A program made the position numbers and the translations under genes. A stretch of DNA of 64,000 nt, from the NCBI RefSeq assembly GCF_026262505.1, contig NC_067203.1:7564001-7628000 (forward strand). Direction: 5' to 3'. Each line of letters opens with the position of its first letter. Positions within the stretch are counted from its first letter, which is position 1. This stretch comes from Trichomonas vaginalis G3. Lineage: Eukaryota > Parabasalia > Trichomonadida > Trichomonadidae. Below the pieces are notes generated by a model. That model saw only the letters and a list, made by a program, of their open reading frames with translations, was not told the origin of the DNA and searched no databases. This document shows positions 42,120-51,930 of the stretch, one piece after another.

Positions 42120-42744
42120 TCATCTCAATAATGAGTCCATCCTTTCCGTCTTTGGTAGCACAACATCTTTCATTGAAGAAGGTTCGACAAGTCTTATGTT
42201 AAACTTACTGACAAAGTTTGTTATACTATAATGCTTCGGTGGCGAATACATGTAGTTTGAAAGACATAATATAGATTCTTCAGCAAATTCACTTATACTG
42301 GATTTTATAACAATGTTCTCACGAGACCAAATACCACCAATTGACAATCTTGTAAGCAATCCTGCTGAACCTTCTACTGTAAACGTCGATGGTAACATTC
42401 CACGAAGGTCATCTATTGACATCTTTGAGTCACTGAATTTAAATATTTTCTTAAAGCAATCGTCATTATCTAACCATGCAATAGCTTTGAAGTTTTCATT
42501 CGAATATACATCTGCTTCATTAAATGTAAAACCTGACTTCTTTGCAGAGACGACTTTAAAATCTATTGAGTTTGTTTCAAAATTATACGCTATGGTAACT
42601 TCTGAAGGTAATGGATGTCCTTCCGCAGTCAGTTGTTCTCTCACTACCGTTTGAAGCTTTGTGTTAAAAACTTTCATGTCATCTTCTGTGTCTAGGTTCA
42701 CATACACAGCAACAGGAAACTATCTTGCTTCTTTGTTTCATCAT
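42120..42744 (-). pseudogene. Unrecognised Maverick protein, frameshifted near start
   Basis: About 208 codons. The ATG at 42744 overlaps the stop of the upstream gene (TAATG); the first ~8 codons (MMKQRSKI) are one base out of frame with the remaining 195-residue frame, which continues to a normal stop. The protein has no recognised motif; it has alternating beta stretches (YNFETNSIDFKVV, STFTVEGSAGLL) and may be a virion component by position among minus-strand late-type genes. Confidence 0.5.
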
Positions 42745-42980
42745 TATACCTCAAAAATTAAAGTTTTCAATAATATTGTTCTTCCTGCTGGAATACTTCT
42801 AACTTGTCTTATTTCAATAGCTTTCTCACCTCCTACATACTCTACCCAGTGTCTTGGATATTCATAAGTATACTGACTTTCTTGAATTTTGGTTGGTTTC
42901 ATCATAACGTGTTCATAGTATATCTTTATACTCTTGTCAGTTAGACTCGGTGCTATGTTCTGAATATTTCTGACTTGCAT
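42744..42980 (-). CDS. Small unrecognised protein, divergent with ATPase
   Basis: 78 residues from an ATG at 42980 (MQVRNIQNIAP). Starts 16 bp from the opposite-strand ATPase start at 42997. Ends in a beta-like segment (GRTILLKTLIFEV). The stop overlaps the next ATG by one base. No family recognised. Confidence 0.5.
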   Translation of the reverse strand: MQVRNIQNIAPSLTDKSIKIYYEHVMMKPTKIQESQYTYEYPRHWVEYVGGEKAIEIRQVRSIPAGRTILLKTLIFEV

Positions 42981-42996
42981 TTTTAATGAAGATAAA
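42981..42996. promoter_or_regulatory. 16-bp divergent promoter
   Basis: Only TTTTAATGAAGATAAA separates two opposite ATG codons. Any promoter must therefore lie in this stretch or inside the opposite coding region. Similar ultra-short divergent gaps occur at 44275-44299 and 45921-45937. Confidence 0.5.
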
Positions 42997-43877
42997 ATGA
43001 AGCATTTAATACATGACGTAGATGAAGACATGAATGAAAGCAGAAAAGCTCAACAGTTTCTCTCATTCTCCTTTCAGTAAGACTATGAGTTCTGTTCAAT
43101 GGTGTGTATTTCTATTGTGGAAAGATGGGTTCAGGTAAGACATTTAACCTCATTCGTCATATACTCATAACAGAACGTTTAGGAAATGACTCTACTATGA
43201 CCAAATCATTATATCAGCAACTTCAGACTCTATGGATCAACAGCGAAAACATTTATGTCAAAAGTTCAAGCCTCTGTCGTTAAAGTTCCAGATAGCGAAC
43301 TCATTGAATTTCTTCAACGTTACATTCGACGTAAGAGAAAATATTATGCTATTGTAGAGTTCATACAGTCAGGAATGCAAAAGACTTCAGAAGAGATGGA
43401 AAGAATTATTGACAAACACCACTTACGTCAATACTCAGGAGTTTATGATATGAAACGACTGACAAACTACATTCTATCAAAACTTTCAAAATACCCCTTC
43501 AAAAAGTATCCTTCAAACACTCTGCTCGTTTGTGACGACTTCGCCGGAAAAGGTTTAGTGTCAAAAGCAGACTCACCATTAGCTAACATCATAACTAAAG
43601 TCAGACATTACCACTTTAACTGTAGCAATACTTATGCAAACATGGCGTTTCCTTGCTTTAAACATAAACGTCTCATAACTGACTTCGTTATCTTTCAAGG
43701 TTTCTCACGTTATGATATTGAACTCATTTGGAAACAGTCAGGTATAACATTACCTTTGAAGAAATTTGGGAAGCATATAAGTCTCTCATCTCTCCTCGTT
43801 CATACCTTGAGATTCATATCATGACTAATACCATTAAAGTCAAAAATATTCCATGGGAACGACCAACATTGTTTTAA
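42997..43877 (+). pseudogene. Maverick DNA-packaging ATPase, frameshifted
   Basis: FtsK/HerA-type (poxvirus A32-like) ATPase thought to package element DNA into capsids. Walker A reads CGKMGSGKT (43116-43142) and Walker B is LLVCDDFAG (about 43527-43553). The gene is split: a start frame from 42997, the Walker A frame (to ~43280), the 189-residue frame 43255-43824, and a final frame ending at the stop 43875-43877. At least three frameshifts are therefore needed. The stop TAA interleaves with the stop of the convergent gene on TTAA. Confidence 0.8.
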
Positions 43878-44134
43878 AGTTTAACCTTCAATTGACTGAT
43901 GGTAAACAAATTCCATGCATCTCTGTCGCCATTTCTGTTAATATTTTTGCTGTCATTCATATCATCCACTTCCCCATCTGTTAACTTTTGAGGATATGCG
44001 TTAGAATAGCTGTTCTTAAATGAAGGCTTTTCACCTTTGAGAGCATAAACTCTATAACTTTCTGCATACTTTATGTTTGAACCTCCTGAGCCATCATTGA
44101 CATAAATTTTTATAGGCTTCCACCCTTTGTTCAT
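43874..44134 (-). CDS. Small unrecognised protein
   Basis: 86 residues, glycine and asparagine rich (NDGSGGSNIKYAES). Its ATG overlaps the TGA of the upstream gene by ATGA (44131-44134), and its stop interleaves with the ATPase stop. No family recognised. Confidence 0.45.
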   Translation of the reverse strand: MNKGWKPIKIYVNDGSGGSNIKYAESYRVYALKGEKPSFKNSYSNAYPQKLTDGEVDDMNDSKNINRNGDRDAWNLFTISQLKVKL

Positions 44135-44274
44135 GTTCCTGCTTCTTCCTTAGCTCTTTTGTTCAGTAGTTCTACATCTTTATACACAGCTCCTGTCTCA
44201 GTGAATTCAACAATATTTTCATTCGTTAGCTTTACATTCAAACCCTTGTCGAGTATATTGTTCATTTCATACAT
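44131..44274 (-). CDS. Very small unrecognised protein
   Basis: 47 residues from ATG 44274 (MYEMNNILDKG). A longer frame extends upstream, but it would run through the divergent start at 44300, so this start is preferred. It overlaps the downstream gene by 4 nt. Confidence 0.4.
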   Translation of the reverse strand: MYEMNNILDKGLNVKLTNENIVEFTETGAVYKDVELLNKRAKEEAGT

Positions 44275-44299
44275 ATAAAAGGTTTTTATTCTATATGAA
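44275..44299. promoter_or_regulatory. 25-bp divergent promoter
   Basis: ATAAAAGGTTTTTATTCTAT and following lies between opposite ATGs at 44274 and 44300. TTTTATTCT also occurs in the gap at 45921-45937. Confidence 0.45.
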
Positions 44300-44915
44300 A
44301 TGAGAAGCAAATCCATCTTAGCTGGTGCCGTTAATGTTCCAATTGAACCAACATCAAATGTTGACTCACGAACGACAAACAATATTGTCATAAAGAACTA
44401 TAGTTCGGAGTGTTTGAAAGAAAAAGAACCAGAGCTGAAATCCGTGAATTTAAACTCAGCTTCAAACGCTAACGCTACATCAGATGTTAAGTTAGAGTAT
44501 CCACCACTGGACCAAATTCTTTCAAGAGAAGCCAACGACAACCCTTACACAAATGTTCAAACAAATCCTTCAGATAACGTAGACCATTACCTTCTTCATT
44601 ATACCAAACAATTTTACTCAAAGACGATAAGAAGCTTTTGACAAATCTTATAAGTAAGAACCAAAATAATTCTAACAAAGGAGGACCTTGAAAATGTTAT
44701 ATCACGAATAACAGGGAAACAATGTGTCATTGACTATCTCGACCCTGAAATCGAATGCTGTGGTCAAACTCCACTATTCATGAAAAATAGGTAACATCCG
44801 CATCATTGAAACACCAGGAACTACAGGAGTTGAGTTTAAGTATAAATATTCGAACGAGTATACAAAACTTTCAACAGAATATAAACTTTGCTTGAAATAT
44901 GTTTTAGTAAATTAA
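44300..44915 (+). pseudogene. Unrecognised Maverick protein, frameshifted
   Basis: The first frame has 113 residues (MRSKSILAGAVNVPIEP...). The reading continues in other frames to YVLVN and a stop at 44913-44915, with at least two or three breaks (near 44640, 44690 and 44790). A single-gene interpretation is supported by the protein-like segments (CVIDYLDPEIECCGQTP) and by the stop that interleaves with the convergent gene. No family recognised. Confidence 0.45.
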
Positions 44916-45180
44916 AGCAATTTGTAATATCTATCCAAAACTTCTTCAACAGTATCGAACTCATCTTCATAATGCAAACCTAATCTTATTGACTTGGTGC
45001 AGTTTTCACTAACACAATATAGCGCTTTGCGCTCGCGCCTTTGACGCCTTTTTCTGTTCTCTTGACTGACATAACTAACTCATTTGTTTCATCAAACAGC
45101 AACAACCAAAGTTCATGACCTAATACATAACATTCATACTTTATATTTTTAGCTCTGAGTTCTCTTGTAAGCTGTTGCAT
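44912..45180 (-). pseudogene. Small Maverick protein with embedded double hairpin
   Basis: The first frame (44986-45180, 64 residues) reads MQQLTRELRAKNIKYEC. After LVKTA it is probably shifted by one base, since another frame continues with protein-like text (IRLGLHYEDEFDTVEEVL) to a stop at 44912-44914. The segment KGVKGASAKR is encoded by a GC-rich double-hairpin motif (45022-45047), also found three more times in this element. The start overlaps the end of the 259-residue gene by 40 bp, perhaps due to a frameshift at that gene's last codons. Function unknown. Confidence 0.45.
45022..45047 (-). repeat. GC-rich double-hairpin motif, copy in 64-aa ORF
   Basis: On the minus strand: GCGTC-AAA-GGCGC, then GA, then GCGC-AAA-GCGC. 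Same layout as the copies at 49967, 54476 and 59524 (5-bp stem, 3-base loop, GA spacer, 4-bp stem, 3-base loop), but with different stem bases and a different codon phase. Confidence 0.6.
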
Positions 45181-45920
45181 TTAATATTTTCTAAAAAGTC
45201 AACTTCAACAGTCATTCGCACTGGTGCCTTCAGTTCTACTACAGGCTCGCCCTGAAAGTCAACAAGTCTGAATTGCATGTCTTTCAAATTATGAGGACTA
45301 ATGCGAATCCATTTACCTAAATGAGTTGCTATGACAGGAACGTTTGGAATGAACATTGAATTGACTGCATAACAGAAAGACTTATATTCTACTGAACCTT
45401 TACTATTAACTCCTGAAATACCTGTGACATTAGCTATTTTTGACTCAATGTATAAACAATTACCATAACATACGTATGGAACAGATTTCATCTCAATCGT
45501 TTTGTCAACACTTTTCAAAGGAAATGTCATATGGTATGCACCCAGAAGCAATTGAACTCTATGACTCATTCGTGTTATCTTAAACTCCTTCGCATAACTG
45601 AACTTCAAAACTCCTGCAATAAGTTTAACATTCATTAAGTTTTCTTCGTTATCCTTGTTTATTGTAGTATTTATGAGAGCATTTAACACTCCAGCTAATG
45701 TTTCCATCTTATATTCTACATTATTGTGAAATCTTATTTCGTGCTTCTTTCCATCTATTTCAAACTCCATGAAATCTGTTTCATCTGTTATGACAAAAGT
45801 TGCGATAGTATTGAAGTCAACAACTCTGAAAGCAAGTGCTTCATTCTGTAGACCTAAGTTTGTTTGTAGCTTTACTATTCCGTATTCGTTTGGGTCTGTA
45901 CTTTGCAAATAGAACAACAT
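45141..45920 (-). CDS. Virion-type protein, candidate minor capsid
   Basis: 259 residues, beta-rich. The C-terminal part (DMQFRLVDFQGEPVVEL followed by VRMTVEVDF) has the closing-strand pattern common in jelly-roll minor capsid or penton proteins of Polintons; this is a resemblance, not a proof. Frame open from ATG. Only 17 bp separate its ATG from that of the fibre gene. The end reads through 40 bp of the next gene, which may reflect a one-base change near the stop. Confidence 0.45.
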   Translation of the reverse strand: MLFYLQSTDPNEYGIVKLQTNLGLQNEALAFRVVDFNTIATFVITDETDFMEFEIDGKKHEIRFHNNVEYKMETLAGVLNALINTTINKDNEENLMNVKLIAGVLKFSYAKEFKITRMSHRVQLLLGAYHMTFPLKSVDKTIEMKSVPYVCYGNCLYIESKIANVTGISGVNSKGSVEYKSFCYAVNSMFIPNVPVIATHLGKWIRISPHNLKDMQFRLVDFQGEPVVELKAPVRMTVEVDFLENIKCNSLQENSELKI

Positions 45921-45937
45921 TTTATTCTCATTAAAAT
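45921..45937. promoter_or_regulatory. 17-bp divergent promoter
   Basis: TTTATTCTCATTAAAAT between the opposite ATGs at 45920 and 45938. T/A-rich in both orientations and similar to the other divergent gaps of this element. Confidence 0.5.
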
Positions 45938-48759
45938 ATGACTATTGCTGCATATGCGTATGAAACAAATGAAGCAAGAAGAGCACATGAACTAGTAAAC
46001 GAAAACTCAACTTTAACCATTGAAGGCAATGATTTAGTCATTGACGATGGAAAAACTAAAAAAGTCATTGATTTCGATACTTTTAACACTTATGACCCAT
46101 TCATTACAAACAAGGTTCCTATCATAAATGATGGAACGGTGCAATATATAAATTCTACAGTAGATGCCTCATTAGTGAAAGTATTAAATGTTCTCATTGA
46201 ATTGTTAAAGAGCTTTCGATTTGACGACAACATTAAATGCCTAAAGAATTTAGTCATGAATGAGAAACAAATTCTTGGCGTTGCTGGTAACAGTAATGAT
46301 GTACACCTTATGACATTAGAATATTATAACGAACATAAAGATGAACTGAAAGGAGAGAAGGGTGACACCGGACCTCAAGGACCACAAGGAATACAAGGAA
46401 TACAAGGAATACAAGGACCTCAAGGCGAAAACGGTTTGGATGGAAAGGATGGAAAGGATGGAAAAACTGCTAAATCATGGATATGGGACCTTATAAATAC
46501 TGGTTTAACAGCTGCTTCATATGGAGTTCTTCAATACCAAATCGGAAAGATATGGGCAGTACTTGGTGAAGAAGTTTTAAATGACGTTAAAAATGCTTTG
46601 AACTTCATTTCAAATGGTTCGGATACTATTAAAACTTTATCTGGTTGGATGCAAGAAACAAGGAGTCAAATAGATACTGTAAGACGTATAGCAAACAATG
46701 CACGTACGGGATTGGATACTTTACGACAAGCACAAAATACACTAAAGGAAGCAAATGATATTCTTGGCTCAGTATCAGACATGCATGAAGATTGGCTTAA
46801 AGGTATTGACAAATCTTTAAAAAATCACAGTCAGTCTATTGCTGACTACAAGAAAAGTATAGATTTTTTACATAGTGCTATGGACGTACATGATGGAAGC
46901 ATAAGGAACTTACTTAATGCTAACAATAACTTACCAGGAACTATTAAAGCATTTATAAAGTCCTTTGTAAAACCTGGTGCTCTAACATTTAGGTCTTTGA
47001 GAGCAAGAGCATTGAAGTCAAGAGATGCAGAAACTCCAACAGAACCTACAGAAGGAACTGAAACAACAGAAACTCCAGAAGAACCACCAAAACCAACAGC
47101 TAATGAAATATTGTTCGAATATTTTCCAAGGTACTCTGTTCTCATTGCATACATTCAAGAAATACTTAAGAAAGCAGACTTGACTTTAGGAGATGATGAA
47201 AGTTCTGTATATCTTTCGTTCCAGTTTCAAATAGCAGAACTTTTGAGACAGATATGCTTAATGTATGACAACATCTCTGATTTCACAAATATGATGACGA
47301 CCATGACCCCGAACATGGTGAAGAAGAAGTTTTACAAACATCCATTAAGACAGGAAAGGTTTTAACACAAAGTCTCATTATTGACACCAAAGATGGTGAA
47401 GTGGATGTTCTTCAAGAGCTGAAGAAAAATACTTCTTCGGGAGGTGGTGGTAGGCATGAACTTGAAATAAATGAGATAGAAGAGAAATTAGCCGAAAAAG
47501 CAGATAAAGAACATAAACACAATATCTCCGATATAAATGAACTTCAAGCTACATTAAATAGTAAAGCGGACAAAAATGAACTTGACGCAATGAACAAAGT
47601 TTTGAAATCTCATAAACACAATATCTCCGATATAAATGAACTTCAAGCTACATTAAATAGTAAAGCGGACAAGAACCATGTTCATTATATAAGTTCAGAT
47701 GAACAGATTATAACGGACTATCATGGATATTTAACACGAAGTGATGAAGCGAAGACAAAAAATGTTAATGAAAGAAGATATAAATACATTCGTGCTAAAG
47801 GTTATGACATAAGCTGTACTGTACAGTATGATGTAGCTAAAGCACCAGAAGCATTTGGTTATACCGGTGAAATTTATGCCTCTACTTTCAATGTTAACGG
47901 TGTACTAGTTGAACCAAGATTTACTTTGAGAGTTAAGTCAAAAATAACGTTTGAAGATGCTATTAAAAGTAAAGCTGACAAAAATGAACTTGACGCAATG
48001 AACAAAGTTTTGAAATCTCATAAACACAATATCTCCGATATAAATGAACTTCAAGCTACATTAAATAGTAAAGCCGACAAAAATCATACACATAAATCCT
48101 TCACTACTGTTAGAGCAGACGATGTAATATTGAACTTTGACCTTGGTTCAAGTGCACCTTTAGAGAATCCGAGTACAAGCGTAAAAGATACTCTTAACAA
48201 TTTAGATAAGAGTTGCAGGAATATTGAAAGTCATGCCAGAAACTTTGAAGCACATGAACTACCCGCAATGTTAGATAAAAAGGCTGACAAAACAGAGCTT
48301 CAAACATTAAAGACTGAAATACTTCAAACATTATATCCTATAGGTTCTATTTATACGTCAATGAACTCAACAAATCCAGAAACAGTTTTAGGCTTTGGTA
48401 CGTGGAAGCAGATTGTAGACAAATTCTTATACTGTGCTAACTCTTCAAAGCAAACAGGTGGTTCGAAGAAAATTAAAGAAGCAAACCTTCCACCGCACAC
48501 TCATACAGGAACTACAAACACAACAGGTAGTCATTCACATTCAATAACAAAAAGAGGTTATACAAATCTTGCAGCAGGTTCGGATAGACAGGGAATGCAT
48601 AGATATGATATTTCAAGTGACCCCGTAGATTCAAGCGCAGGTATTTTCTGTGGAACCGCAGGAAATCATTCACACACTTTCACAACAAATCCAACAGGCT
48701 CGGGTGAAGATTACATGCCACCATTTATGACTGTATTTGCATGGTATAGAGTTCAATGA
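45938..48759 (+). pseudogene. Long fibre protein: collagen-like stalk, phage-tail-fibre-like tip
   Basis: Two adjacent frames (45938-47365, 475 residues; 47401-48759, 452 residues) appear to be one ~940-residue gene broken by one frameshift near 47290, because the text upstream of 47401 is protein-like (VLQTSIKTGKVLTQS) in the second frame. Order: N-terminal domain; Gly-X-Y collagen-like repeats (~139-176, GPQGPQGIQGIQGIQG); coiled-coil stalk; then three copies of HKHNISDINELQATLNSKAD; then a C-terminal domain with YPIGSIYTSMN, GFGTWKQI, GGSKKI, LPPHTHTG, HSHS and MPPFMTVFAWYRV. The last part is the pattern of bacteriophage tail-fibre tips. A receptor-binding spike is the natural inference. 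Confidence 0.8.
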
Positions 48760-48799
48760 ACGCGCTTGAGCCTAGAATAAAATCTTTAACTTTACATAA

Positions 48800-49888
48800 A
48801 TGAGCTTGAAAGAAGTATTCGAACAACATCCATGGAGGTCATTTAAGAAATTCAATGAAGCTGCAAAGAGTTGGGGATTTACTAACAGAGCTGAAGTGAA
48901 AAGGTTCTTTGACAAAAATGTTGTACATCAAACAAAAATAAACCCTTACGACTACTTTTTACCAATTTACTCCAACACTCCTGACGCATACCAATTTGAC
49001 ACTCTCATTCAAAGCAGAAAAGGAGGACATAAACCATTCCTCATCTTCATTAATGTTAACACTCGTAAAGCATATGCATATCCAATGAAAAATAAAGGAA
49101 CTCGTGAAGTGTTAAGAGTTTTACAAAAGTTTGTAGCAGAACATAGCCCAAGTACTTTAACATCAGACCAAGACAGTGCATATCTCAGCAATGAAATCAC
49201 AGATTTTCTCATTAAGCATAACATAACTCACTACACTACTGAAGACCATAACCATAACATACTCGGCATCATAAACCGCTTCATAAGAACGCTCAGAGAT
49301 TTAAATCAAGAGCGAGACTTTACCGAAGAAACAATGAAACATTTTCTCGAAGTATATAATTCCTCAACACATTCTACAACAGGACATACACCAAATCAAT
49401 GACACAACAACAAGAAAAAAGTATATACAAAAGAAACGAAGCCAAACACAAAATATCAGAAATTCAACACAATTTACCCTCATTCCTGGTACAAAAGTTC
49501 GTGTAGTTCTTGACGACAAACCGTTGACAAAGAAACGTTAAGGTTTAAGTCGAAATTATTATATCGTAGACTCTACGCAAGGTAATGGATATCTTTATAA
49601 AAGCTGCCGACGACTCTATTGCGTTTTATCCTCGTCATAAATTAGTCGAAAGTAGTAATGGCAAACTTGCTGATGAAACCATTGACGAAGCAAAAGCGAG
49701 GAGTGGTTATTGAAATACTTGACTACAACATAAACGATGACACTTATAAAGTAAGATATGAAGGAGGTGTTGAAGATGTTATACCATCTAAGAACTTGAG
49801 AGAGTCAAAGCCAACACATCTGGGACCATTAGAGCGGGAGTACTGGAAAGACAAAAATATGCCAGAAAGAATAAGAAAATTCTTCTAA
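48800..49888 (+). pseudogene. Maverick retroviral-type integrase, frameshifted
   Basis: Integrates element copies. The first frame (48800-49402, 200 residues) holds the catalytic core: Asp67 (YQFDTL), Asp123 (TSDQDSAY) and, exactly 35 residues later, Asn159 (LGIINRFIRTLR) where Glu or Asp is expected. The next part is frameshifted (49402-49660) and contains protein-like pieces (IPGTKVRVVLDD). The last part (49658-49888) is an SH3/chromo-like tail (RGVVIEILDYNI, YEGGVEDVIPSKNL) typical of Maverick integrases. At least three frame changes. The Asn may be a family variant or a loss. Confidence 0.85.
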
Positions 49889-49966
49889 ACTTTTTCATTA
49901 GATGTAAATCAGACATGAACGAGAACAGTCATGTATTATTAATGGTACCATTTATTTTAACATAAA

Positions 49967-49992
49967 GACGCAAAGCGGCGAGGACGAAGTCC
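49967..49992 (+). repeat. GC-rich double-hairpin motif, intergenic copy
   Basis: GACGC-AAA-GCGGC (one mismatch), GA, GGAC-GAA-GTCC, followed by ATG. Lies in the non-coding region after the integrase, although the reading IKTQSGEDEVH resembles the encoded copies. Confidence 0.6.
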
Positions 49993-49998
49993 ATGACC

Positions 49999-50062
49999 AA
50001 AAATAATGTTTAGGGTAGATGGTTAGATCTAACCTCATTTCTACCCTCATTTCTACCCTCAT
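49999..50062 (+). repeat. Third copy of cassette repeat
   Basis: Nearly the same as the 77-bp repeat at 50541-50617, in direct orientation. Contains GTTAGATCTAAC (50022-50033) and the repeated CATTTCTACCCT. Confidence 0.75.
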
Positions 50063-50260
50063 TTTTTTGTATTTGACGGGATTAATTCTTGATTTCAGGG
50101 ATTTTTGACGAAGTGCAAATCTTCACTTCGTCAAAAATAACAGTTATCTAACCTCATTTCTACCCTCATTTTTTTGTATTTGACGGGATTAATTCTTGAT
50201 TTCAGGAATTTTTTGACGAAGTGCAAATCTTCACTTCGTCAAAAATAACAGTTATCTAAT
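50062..50260 (+). repeat. 107-bp tandem repeat with GACGAAGTG hairpin
   Basis: Two units (TGACGGG at 50074 and 50181). Each unit includes TTTTTGACGAAGTG, an 8-base loop and CACTTCGTCAAAAA, a near-perfect hairpin (about 50102-50136 and 50210-50244). The same hairpin recurs at 53433-53590. Confidence 0.75.
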
Positions 50261-50265
50261 GAAAA

Positions 50266-50568
50266 ATGAAAGTTATTTCTTATTTATCTCATGAAAGTTG
50301 TTGGAAAATAAGTCCTGGGAAGAGTATTATAAGGCGTTTTGTGAAGAATATAGCAACCGTCGGAATACAGACGGTTGCTTTTTATACAAAATTCATGCAG
50401 GAAATTCTTGAGTTTTGGTTGAAAGAATACGGTCGAGCCACTTTTGGCTCCACCTCAAAACAAGCATTTTATGAGCTTACTAAGGGCGTTATAAATGAAT
50501 TCAAAGGTATTTACATACAGCCTGACCTCGTTCATTTTGTTGCTGAATTCAGCAAAAATAATGTTTAG
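50266..50568 (+). CDS. Small unrecognised protein
   Basis: 100 residues, frame open from ATG in an unusual context directly after the hairpin repeat. Contains a helical stretch (YTKFMQEILEFWLKEYGRA). The last codons (EFSKNNV) lie inside the left 77-bp inverted repeat. No family recognised; the frame could be fortuitous. Confidence 0.35.
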   Translation: MKVISYLSHESCWKISPGKSIIRRFVKNIATVGIQTVAFYTKFMQEILEFWLKEYGRATFGSTSKQAFYELTKGVINEFKGIYIQPDLVHFVAEFSKNNV

Positions 50569-50617
50569 GGTAGATGGTTAGATCTAACCTCATTTCTACC
50601 CTCATTTCTACCCTCAT
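50541..50617 (+). repeat. Cassette inverted repeat, left
   Basis: 77 bp starting TGCTGAATTCAGCA and ending CTACCCTCAT. The reverse complement is at 51647-51723 with one visible mismatch. Confidence 0.85.
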
Positions 50618-50698
50618 GAATTTTCATGAATTTCCTTAAGACAGAAAAAATAAAGTTAGTTTTATTTTTATTTATTTTTTTATTTTGTATGTAAAGAT

Positions 50699-51643
50699 AT
50701 GATTTCAACAATCGAAACATCAGCACTTTCGACAGCATGCACGGCAGCAAACTCGCTAGTCATGAATCCTACGTCAATGTTGGTAGAGATGAAAAACTTC
50801 ATTCCTTCTTCATATACTTTTGAAACAAAAATCCAGAAGATAAAGCAAGAACTTTTAACAAGTAATTTAGACTGTAGTGCGAAAGATGAAACAAATGGAG
50901 AGGAGCTATATGAAATGCAAGATATCATAGACCATTTGCCTAAATTACCGGAAGTTCAGCAACAAAAACTAACTATTCCTGAATTCGATGAAATTGAAGT
51001 TAAAGTTACTGATTCAGTAGAAATAAAGAAGTTCATACGTAAAGTAAATTATGAATTCCTTGGTTTTCATTGCAACCATAAAGTTATGAACAAAGATTGC
51101 GACATGGTTTATAAAAACATTTCTGACATATATAAATCTGAGGAGTTTAAGACATACGACAACTTTGTTTCATTAGCTGCTGAATGTGTGTGGCAGATAA
51201 GAGATAAAGACAGAAGAGGCAAAGTATGGAATGGACAAATAAAACCAACAACTTTTGAGTTAAAGAAAACCATTGACGCCTTAGTTGTTCTAGCAGGTCA
51301 AATTTCAATGTATAACGCAAAAATGAATCCGCAATGTTCAAAATGTAAAGCAACAATGAGGAAATATAACTACTCAGTAAAAGAGATAGAAAGAATGAGA
51401 AACGATTACGCAGACTTAAAGAAAGAAGCAGAAAAGCCAGCAGAAGATAAAATGGACATGTTGACATTTCTTAATAAAAACTATCCCACAGCTGACGATT
51501 TCCTATTATCTGACGTCAAGAAGAAGTATAAAGAAACTTCCGGCATTGTTAAAACTTTTGACATACTGACAGAAGAAATAGAAGCTACGAAATTGTTTAG
51601 AATCTCACGAATTCATAACGTTTACCATGTAAAACGGTTATAA
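50699..51643 (+). CDS. Unrecognised protein in inverted-repeat cassette
   Basis: 314 residues, frame open throughout, in contrast to most large genes of this element. It has a CxxC pair (CSKCKATMRKY, possible zinc site) near residue 220, a charged helical stretch after it and no signal or membrane segment. No enzyme motif recognised. Flanked closely by 77-bp inverted repeats; the stop codon is 3 bp from the right repeat. The 60 bp upstream are duplicated at ~52505-52567. This layout suggests a gene cassette gained by the Maverick. Confidence 0.55.
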   Translation: MISTIETSALSTACTAANSLVMNPTSMLVEMKNFIPSSYTFETKIQKIKQELLTSNLDCSAKDETNGEELYEMQDIIDHLPKLPEVQQQKLTIPEFDEIEVKVTDSVEIKKFIRKVNYEFLGFHCNHKVMNKDCDMVYKNISDIYKSEEFKTYDNFVSLAAECVWQIRDKDRRGKVWNGQIKPTTFELKKTIDALVVLAGQISMYNAKMNPQCSKCKATMRKYNYSVKEIERMRNDYADLKKEAEKPAEDKMDMLTFLNKNYPTADDFLLSDVKKKYKETSGIVKTFDILTEEIEATKLFRISRIHNVYHVKRL

Positions 51644-51646
51644 ATA

Positions 51647-51723
51647 ATGAGGGTAGAAATGAGGGTAGAAATGAGGTTAGATCTAACCATCTACCCTAAA
51701 AATTATTTTTGCTGAATTCAGCA
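51647..51723 (-). repeat. Cassette inverted repeat, right
   Basis: Reverse complement of 50541-50617. Contains GTTAGATCTAAC at 51676-51687 and ends TGCTGAATTCAGCA. Confidence 0.85.
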
Positions 51724-51930
51724 CAAAATTCTGAGTAAAATGACATATGGCACGTGTCAAACCGTTGAGTTTTCACACATTTTAAAAATTGCTGCGGAAA
51801 GTTCGTCAAAAAAGTGAAGGTTCCCGACGGTTTCAAACCGCCATACTTTACATGAAGATAGTTTACAATGTCAACTAAATATCATGTACGATAGAAACGG
51901 TTATGTAAAGTTTACATTTTGTAAAGTTTT

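Noticed and set aside
51147-51467. 106-codon minus-strand frame opposite the cassette gene
   Set aside because: Shadow of an intact gene; composition is typical antisense.
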